From positions 4,948,750-5,012,749 of the forward strand of contig OU696583.1 in NCBI GenBank assembly GCA_916048095.2: 64,000 nt of DNA, in the 5' to 3' direction. A program made the translations under genes and the position numbers. Below the pieces are notes generated by a model that was given only the letters and a program-made list of their open reading frames with translations, had not been told where the DNA came from and searched no databases. This stretch comes from Sacculina carcini (taxonomy: Eukaryota > Arthropoda > Thecostraca > Sacculinidae). Below are positions 34,648 to 44,745 of this stretch, piece by piece. The first letter of the stretch is position 1; each line of letters starts with the position of its first letter.

Positions 34648-36857
34648 TCACGCTGATGCGCCACCACTAACTTTGTCGGCCCGTTGCACCAATAGCTGGT
34701 CGACGATGGAGTTGGACACTGCCCGGCTGTAGTAATGAGGTAGATTAGGCTGGTCTGGTATTGTTCTCAAAAATGCGTCGAGCTGTTTCTTGAATGATTC
34801 GACACTGGAATCCTTCACATTCCTCAATTGTATCGGCAGGACATTATACAGTTTTGCAGCTCGCGAAGAAAATGTGTTAAGCACCAAGTTCTTCATTCTT
34901 GTTGTCGCTCGTGCGTTGACTCGTCTCGATGTGCAAAGTCGACCAAGACGGCGATGAATATAGAATTCAATTTCAGTGCTATTGACAGTTTTTTCTGATA
35001 GAATTTCGTAAGCATATAGTATAAAGTATCTCTCACGACGCCTCTCTAGCGAATACAGTTTGAGAGTTTGAAGCCGCTCCCAATAGTCTAGATGTTTCAC
35101 TGAGCATATTTTGGCGGTGAACGATCTCTGCACACCTAGTAGTTGTTTCAGGGTGACTGACGATGGACTCCACAGAATGCAGCAATATTCTAGCAGCGGT
35201 AGAACTAGGGATTTGAACAAGGTCATCATTGGTCCCGACTCTCGAGTATGGAATGTGCGAAGAATCCAAGCCATTTGAGACCGCGGTTTTTTAGCCACGC
35301 TATGAATATGGGTTGTGAATTGACAGTCCTTACTCAGGGTAATACCCAGATCTTTCACATAGGACTTAACGGTGATATCGGAACCGTCGTGGACCGCGTA
35401 CATAGAGACACCGTCGCTATCACCTTTCACAGTGTAGTTCATATGCTCGAATTTACAGCTATTGAACAGCATGTTATTTTCTTTTGCCCAATTGTAAAGC
35501 ACTTGAAGGTCCTCTTGGAGCAGCTCTCTGTCGGCGTTGGAAAATATTCCCCTTGAAATTCGGGTGTCGTCCGCAAAGGAAGCAACGCGAGAGTGACGGA
35601 CATTTGTGTCGATGTCGGCATTGTACAAAATGAACATGAGGGGTCCGAGCACCGTGCCCTGGGGAACACCGCTGGTTACTGGTGTTGAAATCGACTCGGC
35701 GCCGTCGGCAGCTACAATTTGAGACCTGCCTGTTAAAAAACTATGCAGCCATACACCTAGTTTACCAGTGATGCCACTGTCCAGTAATTTATGGAAAAGT
35801 ATACCGTGGTCCACTTTGTCGAAAGCTTTGGAGAAGTCTAGGTAGATTACGTCCATGTCAATGTTGTTTTCGAGTGAGCTCAACACTTGCTCGTGGTGTG
35901 CCAGTAGTTGTGACAGGCAATACCGACCAGCTCTAAATCCATATTGATTAGTGTTGAAGATGTGCATTTCCTCGAGATATGATGTTATGTGTCCCACCAG
36001 TATTTTTTAAAAAATTTTGATTATGTGTGATGTCAGTGCTACTGGTCTGTAGTTCTTAGCAGCACTTTTCAAACCGCCTTTGAATATTGGCGTAATCCTA
36101 GCATTCTTCAAGCACTGAGGGATCTTTCCTGTTTTAAGTGATGTCTCGTAGAAAACTTGAAGAGCGGTACTCAGCTCCACGGCACATTTTTTCATGAGAA
36201 CTGCTGGAAATTGGTCTGGACCCGCAGCTGCATTAATCCTCAGCTGTTTGATTGCCAGGATTATTTCTCCAGCAGTTATATCGATGTTAGCCAGACATGG
36301 AGTTCCCTCATTTGTTTCCACGAAAAATTCTTCAGGCTTGAGAACAGCTTTTTCCGAGAGAGTCTCGCTAAATGTTTCCTTGTACTGTCTACATAGAACA
36401 TCCACTATCTCCTCAGGCTCGTCTGCAATTTCACCTTCAAGATTAACTAAGGGTCCAATGCCATTTCTGGCTTTCAGCTTATTGGCTGCATATTTGTAAA
36501 AATACTTAGTATTACTTTTTATACGAGATATAGCCTTTTGCTCATTGCGATTGTGTTCATTTTCCACTGAGTTTTTCAATTCAATGTTGATCAGAAATAT
36601 CGACTGCTCCAGTTTTTTCTTGTCTGATCATCAGATTGAGCACATAGTTTTCTTCTCAACTTTCCACGCCTCCTCATCAATAATTTGCGATCGTGCGGTA
36701 TCTGATTTTTCTTAGCAGGTCGTCTCAACGGTATGTATTTCTCACATATTTCTAGGCATTGTGTAATCAAGTAGTTGTACTGTTGATTAGGCTCTAAATT
36801 CTTCATTTCTTCCACCCAATTGAATGTATTAAGACATGATTTCACATCTGTCCACAT
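34648..36857 (-). pseudogene. Non-LTR ORF2 linker and reverse transcriptase
   Basis: Three frames in succession. The linker (36591-36857) has KYIPLRRPAKKNQIPHDRK. The RT N-terminal part (36007-36579) has AAAGPDQFPAVLMKKCA, CLKNARITPIFKGG and NYRPVALTSHIIKIF; a T-rich run at 36003-36010 (TTTTTTAAAAAATTTT) causes the next break. The RT core and C-terminus (34648-35997) are open for 449 residues: NQYGFRAGRYCLSQLLAH, YLDFSKAFDKVDHGILFHK, TSGVPQGTVLGPLMFILY, SFADDTRISRG (catalytic FADD), KDLGITLSKDCQFTTHI, LEYCCILWSP. The catalytic residues are intact. Breaks appear to be single-base, so decay is recent to moderate. Confidence 0.75.
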
Positions 36858-36860
36858 CTG

Positions 36861-37697
36861 TCATCTTTTCGAAAGAAAGTTCATACTACTGAAGGCTTTA
36901 TCTCGGTCTTTCCTTTCTACAATATTCCTCTGATTCATCCAGTCAATTTTAGTGGTCAAGATGATAATGTTGTGGTCCGAGAGATTGGTCTTGTCGATAC
37001 GGTACTCATGTATGATATTGTCGTTATTAACCATGATAAGATCTAAAATATTCACATCTCTAGTAGGTAACCGGATAATTTGCTCCAGACAAAAGTCATT
37101 AGAAAATAGAAGTAAGTTTTCTGCTTGAGATCTCATTTCCAACGTTCCTCCATAGACACTCTGTGAATCCCAGTTGATTCTAGGAAAATTGAGATCTCCA
37201 AGAATTAGAATATTAGGTGTAGGGGATGACAATTCTTCCAGAATTCTTCGCAATTCGGCCAGTTGATCGGTAAATTTATTTGTTGGGCATGCAGGTGGTC
37301 TATAAATATTAATAAAAATAGTGTTAATGGGACGTACAAACAATATATGTTGTTCTGTGTAGGAATTTGACCGGGACAAAAGAACTGTAGTTTTCCTCGC
37401 CAAATTTTCATTGAGATATGTTATAATACCACCTTTCTTTCGATTGCATGTTCTATCGGTCCTAAAAGCAGTGAAATTTGGTATTTGGATTTCAGCGTCC
37501 CTGACGTCTTCGTTAAGGTGTTTTTCTGACAATAATAATGCGAAGGAATTTTCTTGCTTCACAAACTCTTCAATAAGTTTTATTTTGCCCCTACATTTGT
37601 ACGGTAATAGGCCGGCTACATTGAAAGTTACTATCTTGTGTAACTTGCTGGCCGGAGCGGCGGGAAGCACACCTGTGTCTGCAGAGCTGTATTGCAC
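36861..37697 (-). pseudogene. Non-LTR ORF2 endonuclease domain
   Basis: An open frame of 278 residues whose domain begins at HKIVTFNVAGLLPYK. Motifs: FALLLSEKHLN, where the family normally has a catalytic glutamate in an E-T/K context (here SEKHL); GGIITYLNEN; IFINIYRPP; LILGDLNFPRINWDS; and NLSDHNIIIL (catalytic histidine). The N-terminal 20 residues (MQYSSADTGVLPAAPASK) overlap ORF1. It ends prematurely at a stop just before the linker frame, which is out of register. Confidence 0.7.
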
Positions 37698-38005
37698 TGT
37701 GGGCTCGTTCTCTGCAACATCTGCAAGATCTGCGCTTGTGTTGCATGTAGCTGCCGCACCTGCTCTACTAAAAAAGTCAACACCGTATCATGTTGTGGCT
37801 GTGCAGCTGAAGTGTTCACCGGTACTTGGCCAATATTCACTGTCTGTGAATTATCCGAACGATTTGTATTGTGCATAGTGCGTCTTATGTTGGATGCAAC
37901 CACGGTCGAATATGATGGACGGTTTCGGTAATGTTTCCATGGCTGAGTTCTCATTTTTTGCGTGTCAATATTGCACTGTGATGAGCTCATACAATGACCC
38001 TGCAT
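37631..38005 (-). pseudogene. ORF1 remnant of the same non-LTR element
   Basis: From ATG at 38005, 124 residues with no firm domain: Ser/Asn/Gln-rich, a basic patch (YRNRPSYSTVVASNIRR) and a short amphipathic helix (FLVEQVRQLHATQAQILQML) that could be a coiled coil. Its position just ahead of and overlapping the endonuclease frame suggests an ORF1 C-terminus. The frame is open further upstream only because it reads through the (TA)n tract. Confidence 0.45.
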
Positions 38006-38009
38006 TGCC

Positions 38010-38011
<2 letters not shown>

Positions 38012-38053
<42 letters not shown>
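38012..38053. repeat. (TA)n microsatellite
   Basis: About 20 TA units between the non-LTR ORF1 remnant and a Penelope-type end fragment. Confidence 0.9.
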
Positions 38054-38058
<5 letters not shown>

Positions 38059-38101
38059 AGTTGAAGTTGAACTTCTTCAGACACAAGTATGTATTTTTTA
38101 C

Positions 38102-38132
38102 CACAACGTTTCGCCTTACGGCTTTATCAAGC
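38102..38132 (-). ncRNA. Hammerhead-like motif of a Penelope-type end
   Basis: On the minus strand: TTGATAAAGCC, a short loop, GGCGAAACGTTGT. The paired GCC/GGC arms followed by GAAAC match stem II and the GAAA box of hammerhead ribozymes, which occur in the terminal repeats of Penelope-like elements. The first core box is TTGATAA where the consensus is CTGATGA, so activity is doubtful. The same variant box occurs at 57240-57270 after a Penelope ORF. About 70 bases of related sequence and (TA)n lie on either side; no Penelope coding is nearby. Confidence 0.45.
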
Positions 38133-38223
38133 AGTGATAACACATCGTCAACCATTGTAAGAAACCAAATTCACAAAAATATGTTAAAACACGTGATCAT
38201 ACATTAATTGGATATCTGACATA

Positions 38224-38226
<3 letters not shown>

Positions 38227-38289
<63 letters not shown>
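38227..38289. repeat. (TA)n microsatellite at Helitron target
   Basis: About 31 TA units end with the A that immediately precedes CTAG of the Helitron on the right. Confidence 0.9.
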
Positions 38290-38290
<1 letters not shown>

Positions 38291-40730
38291 TAGCATTAAA
38301 ACCCGCCCGTTGTGCGGAGCAATTCATAAAAATATTGCAAATTAAAAATATATAAGGCAAACTCATAAAAACCTTAATCAATTAAAAAGTCTAAATTTCA
38401 TTATTTTTAATTTTATTTTGACAAAATATTTTCACTCAGCCCGCCTCATATTTAAACCCGGCCGACGTGCGGAATAATTCAGAACTCGAACACCATCCGT
38501 TCTGGTTCTTGAAGTCAAATCCATTAGTTTTGTATATGAATTCATTCTACACGGTGAAATTGAACGTTTTATTGCTGCCCGCGGGACATTTTTATTTCAT
38601 AAAAATGAGCCATCGCTTCGTTTGCGTTTGAAGCCCCTGATCATTGAACCAGCGGACCATGAACCAGCGCAATTATGTCACCTCATATTCAAGCATACAT
38701 ACACAGACAGACAGATAATTTCTTCTTTATGTATATATATAGCATTATAACCCGCCCGTTGTGCGGAGCAATTCATAACATGAAATTCATATTCAATTCA
38801 TAAAAAATATGGAAAAATAAAAATGAAATAGGGTACACTCATAAAAATATTAATCTATTGAAAATTATAAGTTTAATTATTTTTATTTCGACAAAATATT
38901 TCCCCTCAGTCCGCCTGAGTCATTTTTAAACCCGCCCGTGGTGCTGAATAATTCAGAACTCGAACACGATCCGTTCTGCATCTTGAAGTCAAATCCATTG
39001 GTATTGTGTATGGATTAATTATACAGGGTAAATTGAACGTTCTATTGTCTATAGTTGCTGCCCACGGAGCATTTTTATTAAAAAAATACCTTTTTTCAAA
39101 TGAACCATTTGAAAAAATGAACTAAAAAATGAAACACTTTTTAAACCCGCCCCTCGTGCGGAACAATTCATACAATAAAATTCATATTTGAAGTCAAATC
39201 CATTGGTTTTGTGTATGGATTAATTATACAGGGGAAATTGAACGTTCTATTGTCTATAGTTGCTGACCGCGGAGCATTTTTATTAAAAAAAAAATTACCT
39301 TTTTTTAAATGAACCATTTGAAAAAATGAACTAAAACACACTTTTTTTAAACCCGCCCGTTGTGCGGAACAATTCATACAATAGAATTCATATCAAATCC
39401 ATAAATCAAATCTGCCCGTCTTGTGGTATAATTCAGAACACAAACATGAAACAAACAATGAAAGATGATGAAATCTTTTCATCAGAATGTTTCCAAACTA
39501 TATTTATTACTTAACATCATTCCCCAATATCATTTGCTTAAGTACTATTTTACTTTTACCGCTATAATATTTATTGCTAAAATTTATATATTTTCCGCTA
39601 TCATTAAAACCCAATATAACCTGAGTCAAACCTACCCAACCCAACCCAACCATCCAATCTTGACCGCACTCAGCCTAGTCTGAGGTGATTTAACTTATTA
39701 GTTTGTGATCACAAAATATACTGATGCGATCATAATTTGTAATCAGAAGACTGAGATTATCTACCCCAGGGGTCCCAAACACGCGGCCCACAAATACTTA
39801 TCTCTCAACCCGCCAATATATTATCGGAACCAAACTGTAAGGCAGCTAAATTCACATTTGTTGCATAATGCGATATAATTATGCACCATTATCATATTAT
39901 CTCATAATTCCCGGCTAATGCTTCCACTAATGCATCATATTCATACAGTTGTTAGTTTTTGGATTACACCGATATTAAAGCCCTTGATATTACAGCCGAT
40001 ATTATATTATGCAATCTATATTCTGCTACGTATTATTCCTAATACATATATCATCAGATCGCAAAATATATTTAAAGGTTCACATCATTCTCCAAAATCA
40101 TTTGCTTAAGAGCTATTCTACTTTTATCGCTAGAATATTTACTGCTAGCAAAATATCATATACCTCGCTATCATTTAAACCCACTCTTTATAGATACATT
40201 TAAGCCCGCCCGTCGTGCGGAACAGTTCATTAAATATAATTAATATTCAATTCATAAAAAATGACAAAACACAATTATCATATTATCTCATAATTGCCGG
40301 TTAATGCTTCCACTAATGCATCATATTCATACACTTGTTATTTTTTGGATTATGTAGTCTTGATTTCTTCTGATAGCACCCGTTTGTGGTCACGGTGGTG
40401 CTTCTTCTCGCGATTCTTGTGATAGTCTAGATTTGTTTTTCCAATAGCTCGTGTTAATAACTCTCCCCCACGGAGGTCTGCCGGTCCAGCTTGTTGAACA
40501 AATGTAAACACTGTATTTGTCAACAGCAGCAGCGTAGCGATGCGATATCCAACAACACACGGACGATAGTGGTCAAACAGCCCAAACACAAAGCACGATC
40601 GACCAAGCCACAAGGCTCAACACGAGTAAACGAATAGACAATAGACCAGACCAAAAACTCTCGAGGACCAAGGTCCAAAAGAACTCCGTAAGACCTAACC
40701 CCGAAAGACCTAGAGAATCGCCTACCTGTC

Positions 40731-40740
40731 TCTTTTATGC
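40731..40740 (-). promoter_or_regulatory. Possible TATA box of candidate LTR
   Basis: GCATAAAAGA read on the minus strand, in a GC-richer context (GCGCGTCGCA before it). It is the only good TATA-like site in the terminal region in the orientation of gag-pol-env. Tentative. Confidence 0.3.
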
Positions 40741-41234
40741 GACGCGCGACGGTCAACTGAGGCAGAGCTGGTGCAAGCGCGTACCTATGCTCCTCACCGG
40801 CTGGTTGGTGTTAGTTTCCTCGTAAATCTCTGACTAATCTTCCCCGGGTGGACAAATTTGGATTCCCTGCTATTGTTTTTGTCGGTTAACCTACTCATCG
40901 AGCGGGTAATAAAATTCTCATAAAGTGGTGTGATTTCTCTGGACGCTCTGGTCAACACGTGTTAAGCGGGAGACAAGTCTGGGGTTGACACATTTATGTG
41001 AGATGAATTTATGGCCCCTGCATTCCTTCACGCGCGCTAGCTGCTTGCAGTAGCTCGTCGCTGTCCGCCACGCGCTCATATTACATGCTGACTAAGCATA
41101 GGCGTGCCACGCTTGTTGGGATACACACAGATACGCTTAACAGGCAATTATATAATTAGCTTTTACACACAGAAATAAAGCAGAATAAATGAAGCGAGAA
41201 ACATCTCTGCTACAAGCACAGCGCAAGGTCTACA

Positions 41235-41264
41235 TCAAATTATGTGGATTTCCACATAATTTGA
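41235..41264. promoter_or_regulatory. Perfect 14-bp inverted repeat
   Basis: TCAAATTATGTGGA, a TT spacer, then its exact reverse complement. It lies about 80 bases beyond the stop of the last chromodomain-like frame, in the 3' non-coding region. As RNA it would form a strong hairpin; as DNA it could be a binding site for a dimeric protein. Function unknown. Confidence 0.5.
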
Positions 41265-41344
41265 CCACTAGATGGTCACGGCCATAGAACGAATTATCAA
41301 AGCAAGCTTATACACGGCGAGCTGAATACATGACGAAATACAAT

Positions 41345-41713
41345 TTATAAATTAATAAGATTGTCGTTTGGCACTAACGAATTTGTTTGAGTTCTGTCCA
41401 CCGCCGACTGTTCTCTCGACTGATCCATAGATCGATTGTGAAGAAACGTCACCTGGTCGTTGTTGAGCGCCAGCAGGTCCCAGTGGTAGGCTGTTGTTCT
41501 CTGTTGTAGATGCCCGGGCGCCTCTTGTACGTGTCCGTGTAGAAGCAGTACGCCGATTGGCAATTCACACAGGGTTTCCCATGATGGAGTGATTGGGGTC
41601 TTCCACTTGACAAGTACCTCGGCCACTCCATGCCGGAGGCGATAGCCTTCAATGCTCTCCACTCCCCAGTTGTGATGTGGTACCGAAGTGATGATCACGC
41701 TCGGTATGACCAT
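41345..41713 (-). CDS. Chromodomain-like protein 2, downstream of env
   Basis: ATG to TAA, 122 residues. Residues about 15-52 read as a chromodomain: WGVESIEGYRLRHG, then VAEVLVKWKTP, then SWETLCELPIG. The VEVIxxxR…G…LVKWK…WE pattern matches chromodomains that read methylated histone tails. W16 and W37 correspond to two of the three aromatic cage positions; the third is proline here, so methyl-lysine binding is uncertain. The rest has no known domain. The segment after the domain (ELPIGVLLLHG) resembles that in the neighbouring frame (NLQIGVLIQYE), suggesting the two arose by duplication. It is separated from that frame by 468 non-coding bases. In Ty3/gypsy chromoviruses the domain is fused to integrase; here it is free-standing. 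Splicing to another exon is possible. Confidence 0.6.
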   Translation of the reverse strand: MVIPSVIITSVPHHNWGVESIEGYRLRHGVAEVLVKWKTPITPSWETLCELPIGVLLLHGHVQEAPGHLQQRTTAYHWDLLALNNDQVTFLHNRSMDQSREQSAVDRTQTNSLVPNDNLINL

Positions 41714-42181
41714 TCTTCACTATGCCGTCGAACTCGGTGCGGCGCGAGGGTTCAGTGGAAAACTCGAATTGAATACTTAAAGCTTTGATACACTCGCTTA
41801 TAAAGTTGGCGAAAAAACAATAGCTATTGTTAAATGATACAGCTCATGGTGTCTGTATGCAATCTGACATACAGCTATATCTAAACATTAGCGGAAGCAT
41901 GCGATAAGCTGTCGTCCAAGCGCAAGCGGAAGCTACACAATAAGATATCGGCTTGCAAACCGACGATTCTTCGTACATCTGATAGGACTCAGATAGCGAC
42001 AGCACACTTGGCAGATGCAATTAACACGAATCAACCAAGCAAGCGGGGTTATATATAGCGAAATAAAAGTACAACACGTAATAGCTTGACACAAAATATA
42101 AAACACGCGTGTGGATAATGAATGCGAACGTTCGGACTGAATCACACATGCACGCCCACGGTGGAGATATCTAGTTCAAGT

Positions 42182-42712
42182 TTACACGTCGGGTTCATTG
42201 TTGATGGCGAGGTCGCTGTTCGAGACCAGAGGCGGTACTGGTGGTAGCGCTTCTCGTAGCACGGCGAGTCTTGCAGTTCCAGTGTCGGTGGCAGGTGTGA
42301 AAGGGCGATGTACAGGTGAGATGGCAGTGTACAGTTCCATCCGACCGTCATTGAGCAACACCCTCCCCCAGCTAAAGTTTACATACCCAGGGTCCCTATG
42401 GTGATTACCTTCTTGCCGTTCGTGCCGATAGCTGGAAGGTTTTATTTCCCTTGGCCCCGGCTCTCCTTGGGCTCCCCAGATTCTCTTTATCGGATGCCCC
42501 TGTTCCCAAAAATTTACATCTAGTTCGTATTGAATTAATACCCCAATTTGCAGATTATACAATGGTTCCCACGTTGCCATATCTTGGTTCTCTCCTCTCC
42601 ATTCGACTAATACCTCAAAAATCCCCCCGTTGTTCCTAGAGCTCATTATTCTTTTGATATTGAAAGGGTGTTGGGGAACTTTTGTGCGGAGAGGTGATGG
42701 TATGAATGGCAT
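42182..42712 (-). CDS. Chromodomain-like protein 1, directly after env
   Basis: ATG to TGA-type stop, 176 residues. Residues about 16-65 fit the chromodomain pattern well: PFNIKRIMSSRNNGG, FEVLVEWRGENQ, MATWEPLYNLQIG, VLIQYELD. F17 and W38 correspond to aromatic cage positions; the third cage position is not aromatic. The remaining 110 residues are rich in Pro, Arg and His in the middle (EGNHHRDPGYVNFSWGR) with no known domain. The start codon lies two bases after the env stop (TAAGAATG), an arrangement that would allow termination-reinitiation from an env mRNA. The frame is uninterrupted although integrase and gag are broken. The role might be chromatin targeting of the element or interaction with host heterochromatin; both are inference. 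A host chromodomain gene captured by the element is the main alternative. Confidence 0.7.
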   Translation of the reverse strand: MPFIPSPLRTKVPQHPFNIKRIMSSRNNGGIFEVLVEWRGENQDMATWEPLYNLQIGVLIQYELDVNFWEQGHPIKRIWGAQGEPGPREIKPSSYRHERQEGNHHRDPGYVNFSWGRVLLNDGRMELYTAISPVHRPFTPATDTGTARLAVLREALPPVPPLVSNSDLAINNEPDV

Positions 42713-42714
42713 TC

Positions 42715-44559
42715 TTAAAGTCTCGGTGTACGGCGCGAGTGTAGATGTGGCTGTGTGGTTGCAACCGCGGTGGCAGCTGTCTCAGTCTGGAGGTTGGATA
42801 TCTTGGAAGCGTTGTCTCTCGGTGACGATTTCCGCTTCCTGTAGTAGTATAGAAGCAAGATCGCGACGAGTAAAGTGATGGCACTGACGGATGTGAAAGA
42901 GGAAACATGGAACATGGTTCGCATTGATTGGCGGGATGAAATTTCGTGTATCTGATGAGCTATATTTTTGATTTCGGTACCTTCATCCGGAATCGGTGGC
43001 AGCTGTTCTAATTTTGGGATGAGTTCTTCGTGGCTCATTTGAAAAAGATCTGATAATGAAGGCTGAATTTCGTTCAAGAATTTATTGATGTGGTTTATGA
43101 CTTTCTCGGTAGATGTTTTGCTCACTCGTCGGAAGTATTTGGGAATTTGAACATCAACCGTTGAGGCCGAACATCCCAACTGCAAATGTATGTGTGTTTT
43201 TCGCTGTCCACTTAATGACCGGTGAATTTCGTTATCGGGGCAAGATATCTTCAAGCTAACATTGGGTTGGTGTAAGAGTATCCAGTTTCCTTTCGATATA
43301 TGATATGCGCTACTACTATGTTCTGTGTGGTTGGAAATTTTCTTCGTGCAAGTCGCTGCAATCTTGGCGGGGTTTCCCAGAAAAAGTGCTAACTGGCAGT
43401 CCTTGCTAGTAGCCGTATTATAGAATGCTTGTGAAAATGGGTAAAACAAGTGATTGTTGGCAATTAGTGAGACCAGCGAAAAATCATCCGAAAGTGTGTA
43501 CGTATTCAGATCTGGAGTGATGAGCATCAGTGATCTTTGGACGATGTTGTATCGGACCGTGAAAAGTTGATCACCCACCAAGGCAGGGTTAGGAACGTCA
43601 ATCAATTCGTATACGTTAAACATATTGGTGATATCCAATAGAGGAATGTTGATATGCAGGACGAATCCCATTGAGGTGAATGTTAGTTTCGGGTGTACCA
43701 TTGAATACATTGCGGCGACATTCGATAGTTCAAACGGCAATTTAATTCCGTCCGGCAGATTTTGCTTGATGGAAGTCAATGCTTTTCTGTAAGTTTGTAA
43801 GGGAAGAAGTGATCGCGTAAGTATTCCTGAGTGTATCAAACTAACGTGAAGCTGTGTCTTAGTAATTTGATTTTGAAGTTGTCCGTGTGCGACTGCTATA
43901 TGGTCATACCATCTAGCAATTTGGTTTCTTAGATGACTTAGTCCTAAAGCGAGACTCATGTTGCTTTTCATGCTGGATAGTTCCTCTTCTATCCTGTTCA
44001 TAGCGATAACGACGTTGTTTATATATTTACTATTTTTGGTTAGGGCTATTGCGGTATGGTTGATGATAGTGACAGACTCGTCTGATACATGCAATATTTG
44101 GGACTGGGTGTCTTCCAACATAGCGATTCGCTTAGCTAAATCACTCACTTCTTCATCTGAGGCGGTACCAAACAAAGTGGACATTATATTGCCGACAAAC
44201 GGAAGGACCGAGCGCCGTACACGGTTGGTTTTCTTGATGAGTTTATCATATGCTTGCTTCGTAATTCCTTGTTCCCGCTTAGAAACGTTAAACGCTTCCG
44301 CTAACAGGCTCAGAGTGTGCTCCATATATGGGTTTTCCTCTCCGTATTTGTGTATACAATACCGAAATTGGTCATGTTGTGTCTGGGCCTGGTCCCCTAG
44401 GTAATCTATACTTTTTCCCAACTCGGTGAGGTCGAATGGAACGTGCAGAGTCCAATATGAAAATGATGAGTATACGTGACCGTGGTAAATGGAAATGGGT
44501 GAAGAATCAGACGGGATTACTGAAGAGATGAGTAGGAACAGAAGCAGAGCCATTTGCAT
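42715..44559 (-). CDS. env: Retroviral envelope glycoprotein, baculovirus F type
   Basis: An uninterrupted 614-residue frame from ATG at 44559. Residues 1-19 form a hydrophobic signal peptide. RVRR at 113-116 is a furin-type cleavage site, followed at once by a hydrophobic, glycine-containing segment (about 117-131) typical of the fusion peptide of F-type proteins. Heptad-like helices follow (about 135-215), with several N-glycosylation sites. A single membrane anchor is near 555-573, followed by a basic cytoplasmic tail of about 41 residues. This layout matches the class I fusion proteins of baculoviruses and errantivirus-like elements, which mediate membrane fusion at the cell surface or endosome. 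It sits about 190 bases after integrase, where a spliced mRNA is usual for such elements. It is older or younger than gag-pol only by inference: env has no break whereas integrase has three stops. Confidence 0.8.
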   Translation of the reverse strand: MQMALLLFLLISSVIPSDSSPISIYHGHVYSSFSYWTLHVPFDLTELGKSIDYLGDQAQTQHDQFRYCIHKYGEENPYMEHTLSLLAEAFNVSKREQGITKQAYDKLIKKTNRVRRSVLPFVGNIMSTLFGTASDEEVSDLAKRIAMLEDTQSQILHVSDESVTIINHTAIALTKNSKYINNVVIAMNRIEEELSSMKSNMSLALGLSHLRNQIARWYDHIAVAHGQLQNQITKTQLHVSLIHSGILTRSLLPLQTYRKALTSIKQNLPDGIKLPFELSNVAAMYSMVHPKLTFTSMGFVLHINIPLLDITNMFNVYELIDVPNPALVGDQLFTVRYNIVQRSLMLITPDLNTYTLSDDFSLVSLIANNHLFYPFSQAFYNTATSKDCQLALFLGNPAKIAATCTKKISNHTEHSSSAYHISKGNWILLHQPNVSLKISCPDNEIHRSLSGQRKTHIHLQLGCSASTVDVQIPKYFRRVSKTSTEKVINHINKFLNEIQPSLSDLFQMSHEELIPKLEQLPPIPDEGTEIKNIAHQIHEISSRQSMRTMFHVSSFTSVSAITLLVAILLLYYYRKRKSSPRDNASKISNLQTETAATAVATTQPHLHSRRTPRL

Positions 44560-44745
44560 AACCTACGCATAACAAATAATGGGTTTACCCATATGGACAA
44601 AACCAACATGGAAGCCATATATCCGGAACATGCGTTAATACGAGCGAAAAACACTGCAAGGGACACTCTAGCACCTTGCAGCAAGCAATTAGACTGTTCA
44701 TCGTACACAAATGAGCTCAATGTAATTCGTGGGTCATATAATCTT

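Larger units (their letters stand above)
34648..38005 (-). mobile_element. Non-LTR retrotransposon (CR1/Jockey group, clade unsure)
   Basis: Minus-strand order: ORF1 remnant (38005-37631), endonuclease (37697-36861), linker and RT (36857-34648). ORF1 and ORF2 overlap by about 65 bases in different frames. The 3' side is a short non-coding stretch (34479-34647) with a small (CA)n. Three breaks separate the ORF2 pieces, but the last 449 codons are open. The 5' side abuts a (TA)n tract and a Penelope-type end. Confidence 0.7.
40353..41344 (-). other. 3' region of retrovirus-like element, candidate partial LTR
   Basis: No coding region. On the minus strand GCATAAAAGA at 40740-40731 could be a TATA box, followed by about 380 bases to the Helitron join, which ends …AGACTACA (CA is a usual LTR end). 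On this reading the U3-R-U5 of a 3' LTR occupies 40353 to somewhere before 41230. LTR boundaries cannot be fixed because the partner LTR is absent. A 14-bp perfect inverted repeat lies at 41235-41264. The 87-residue frame at 40350-40613 is not considered a gene. Confidence 0.4.

Noticed and set aside
41933..42145. A 70-residue Cys-rich frame between the two chromodomain ORFs
   Set aside because: Short, no recognisable domain or signal; treated as non-coding.
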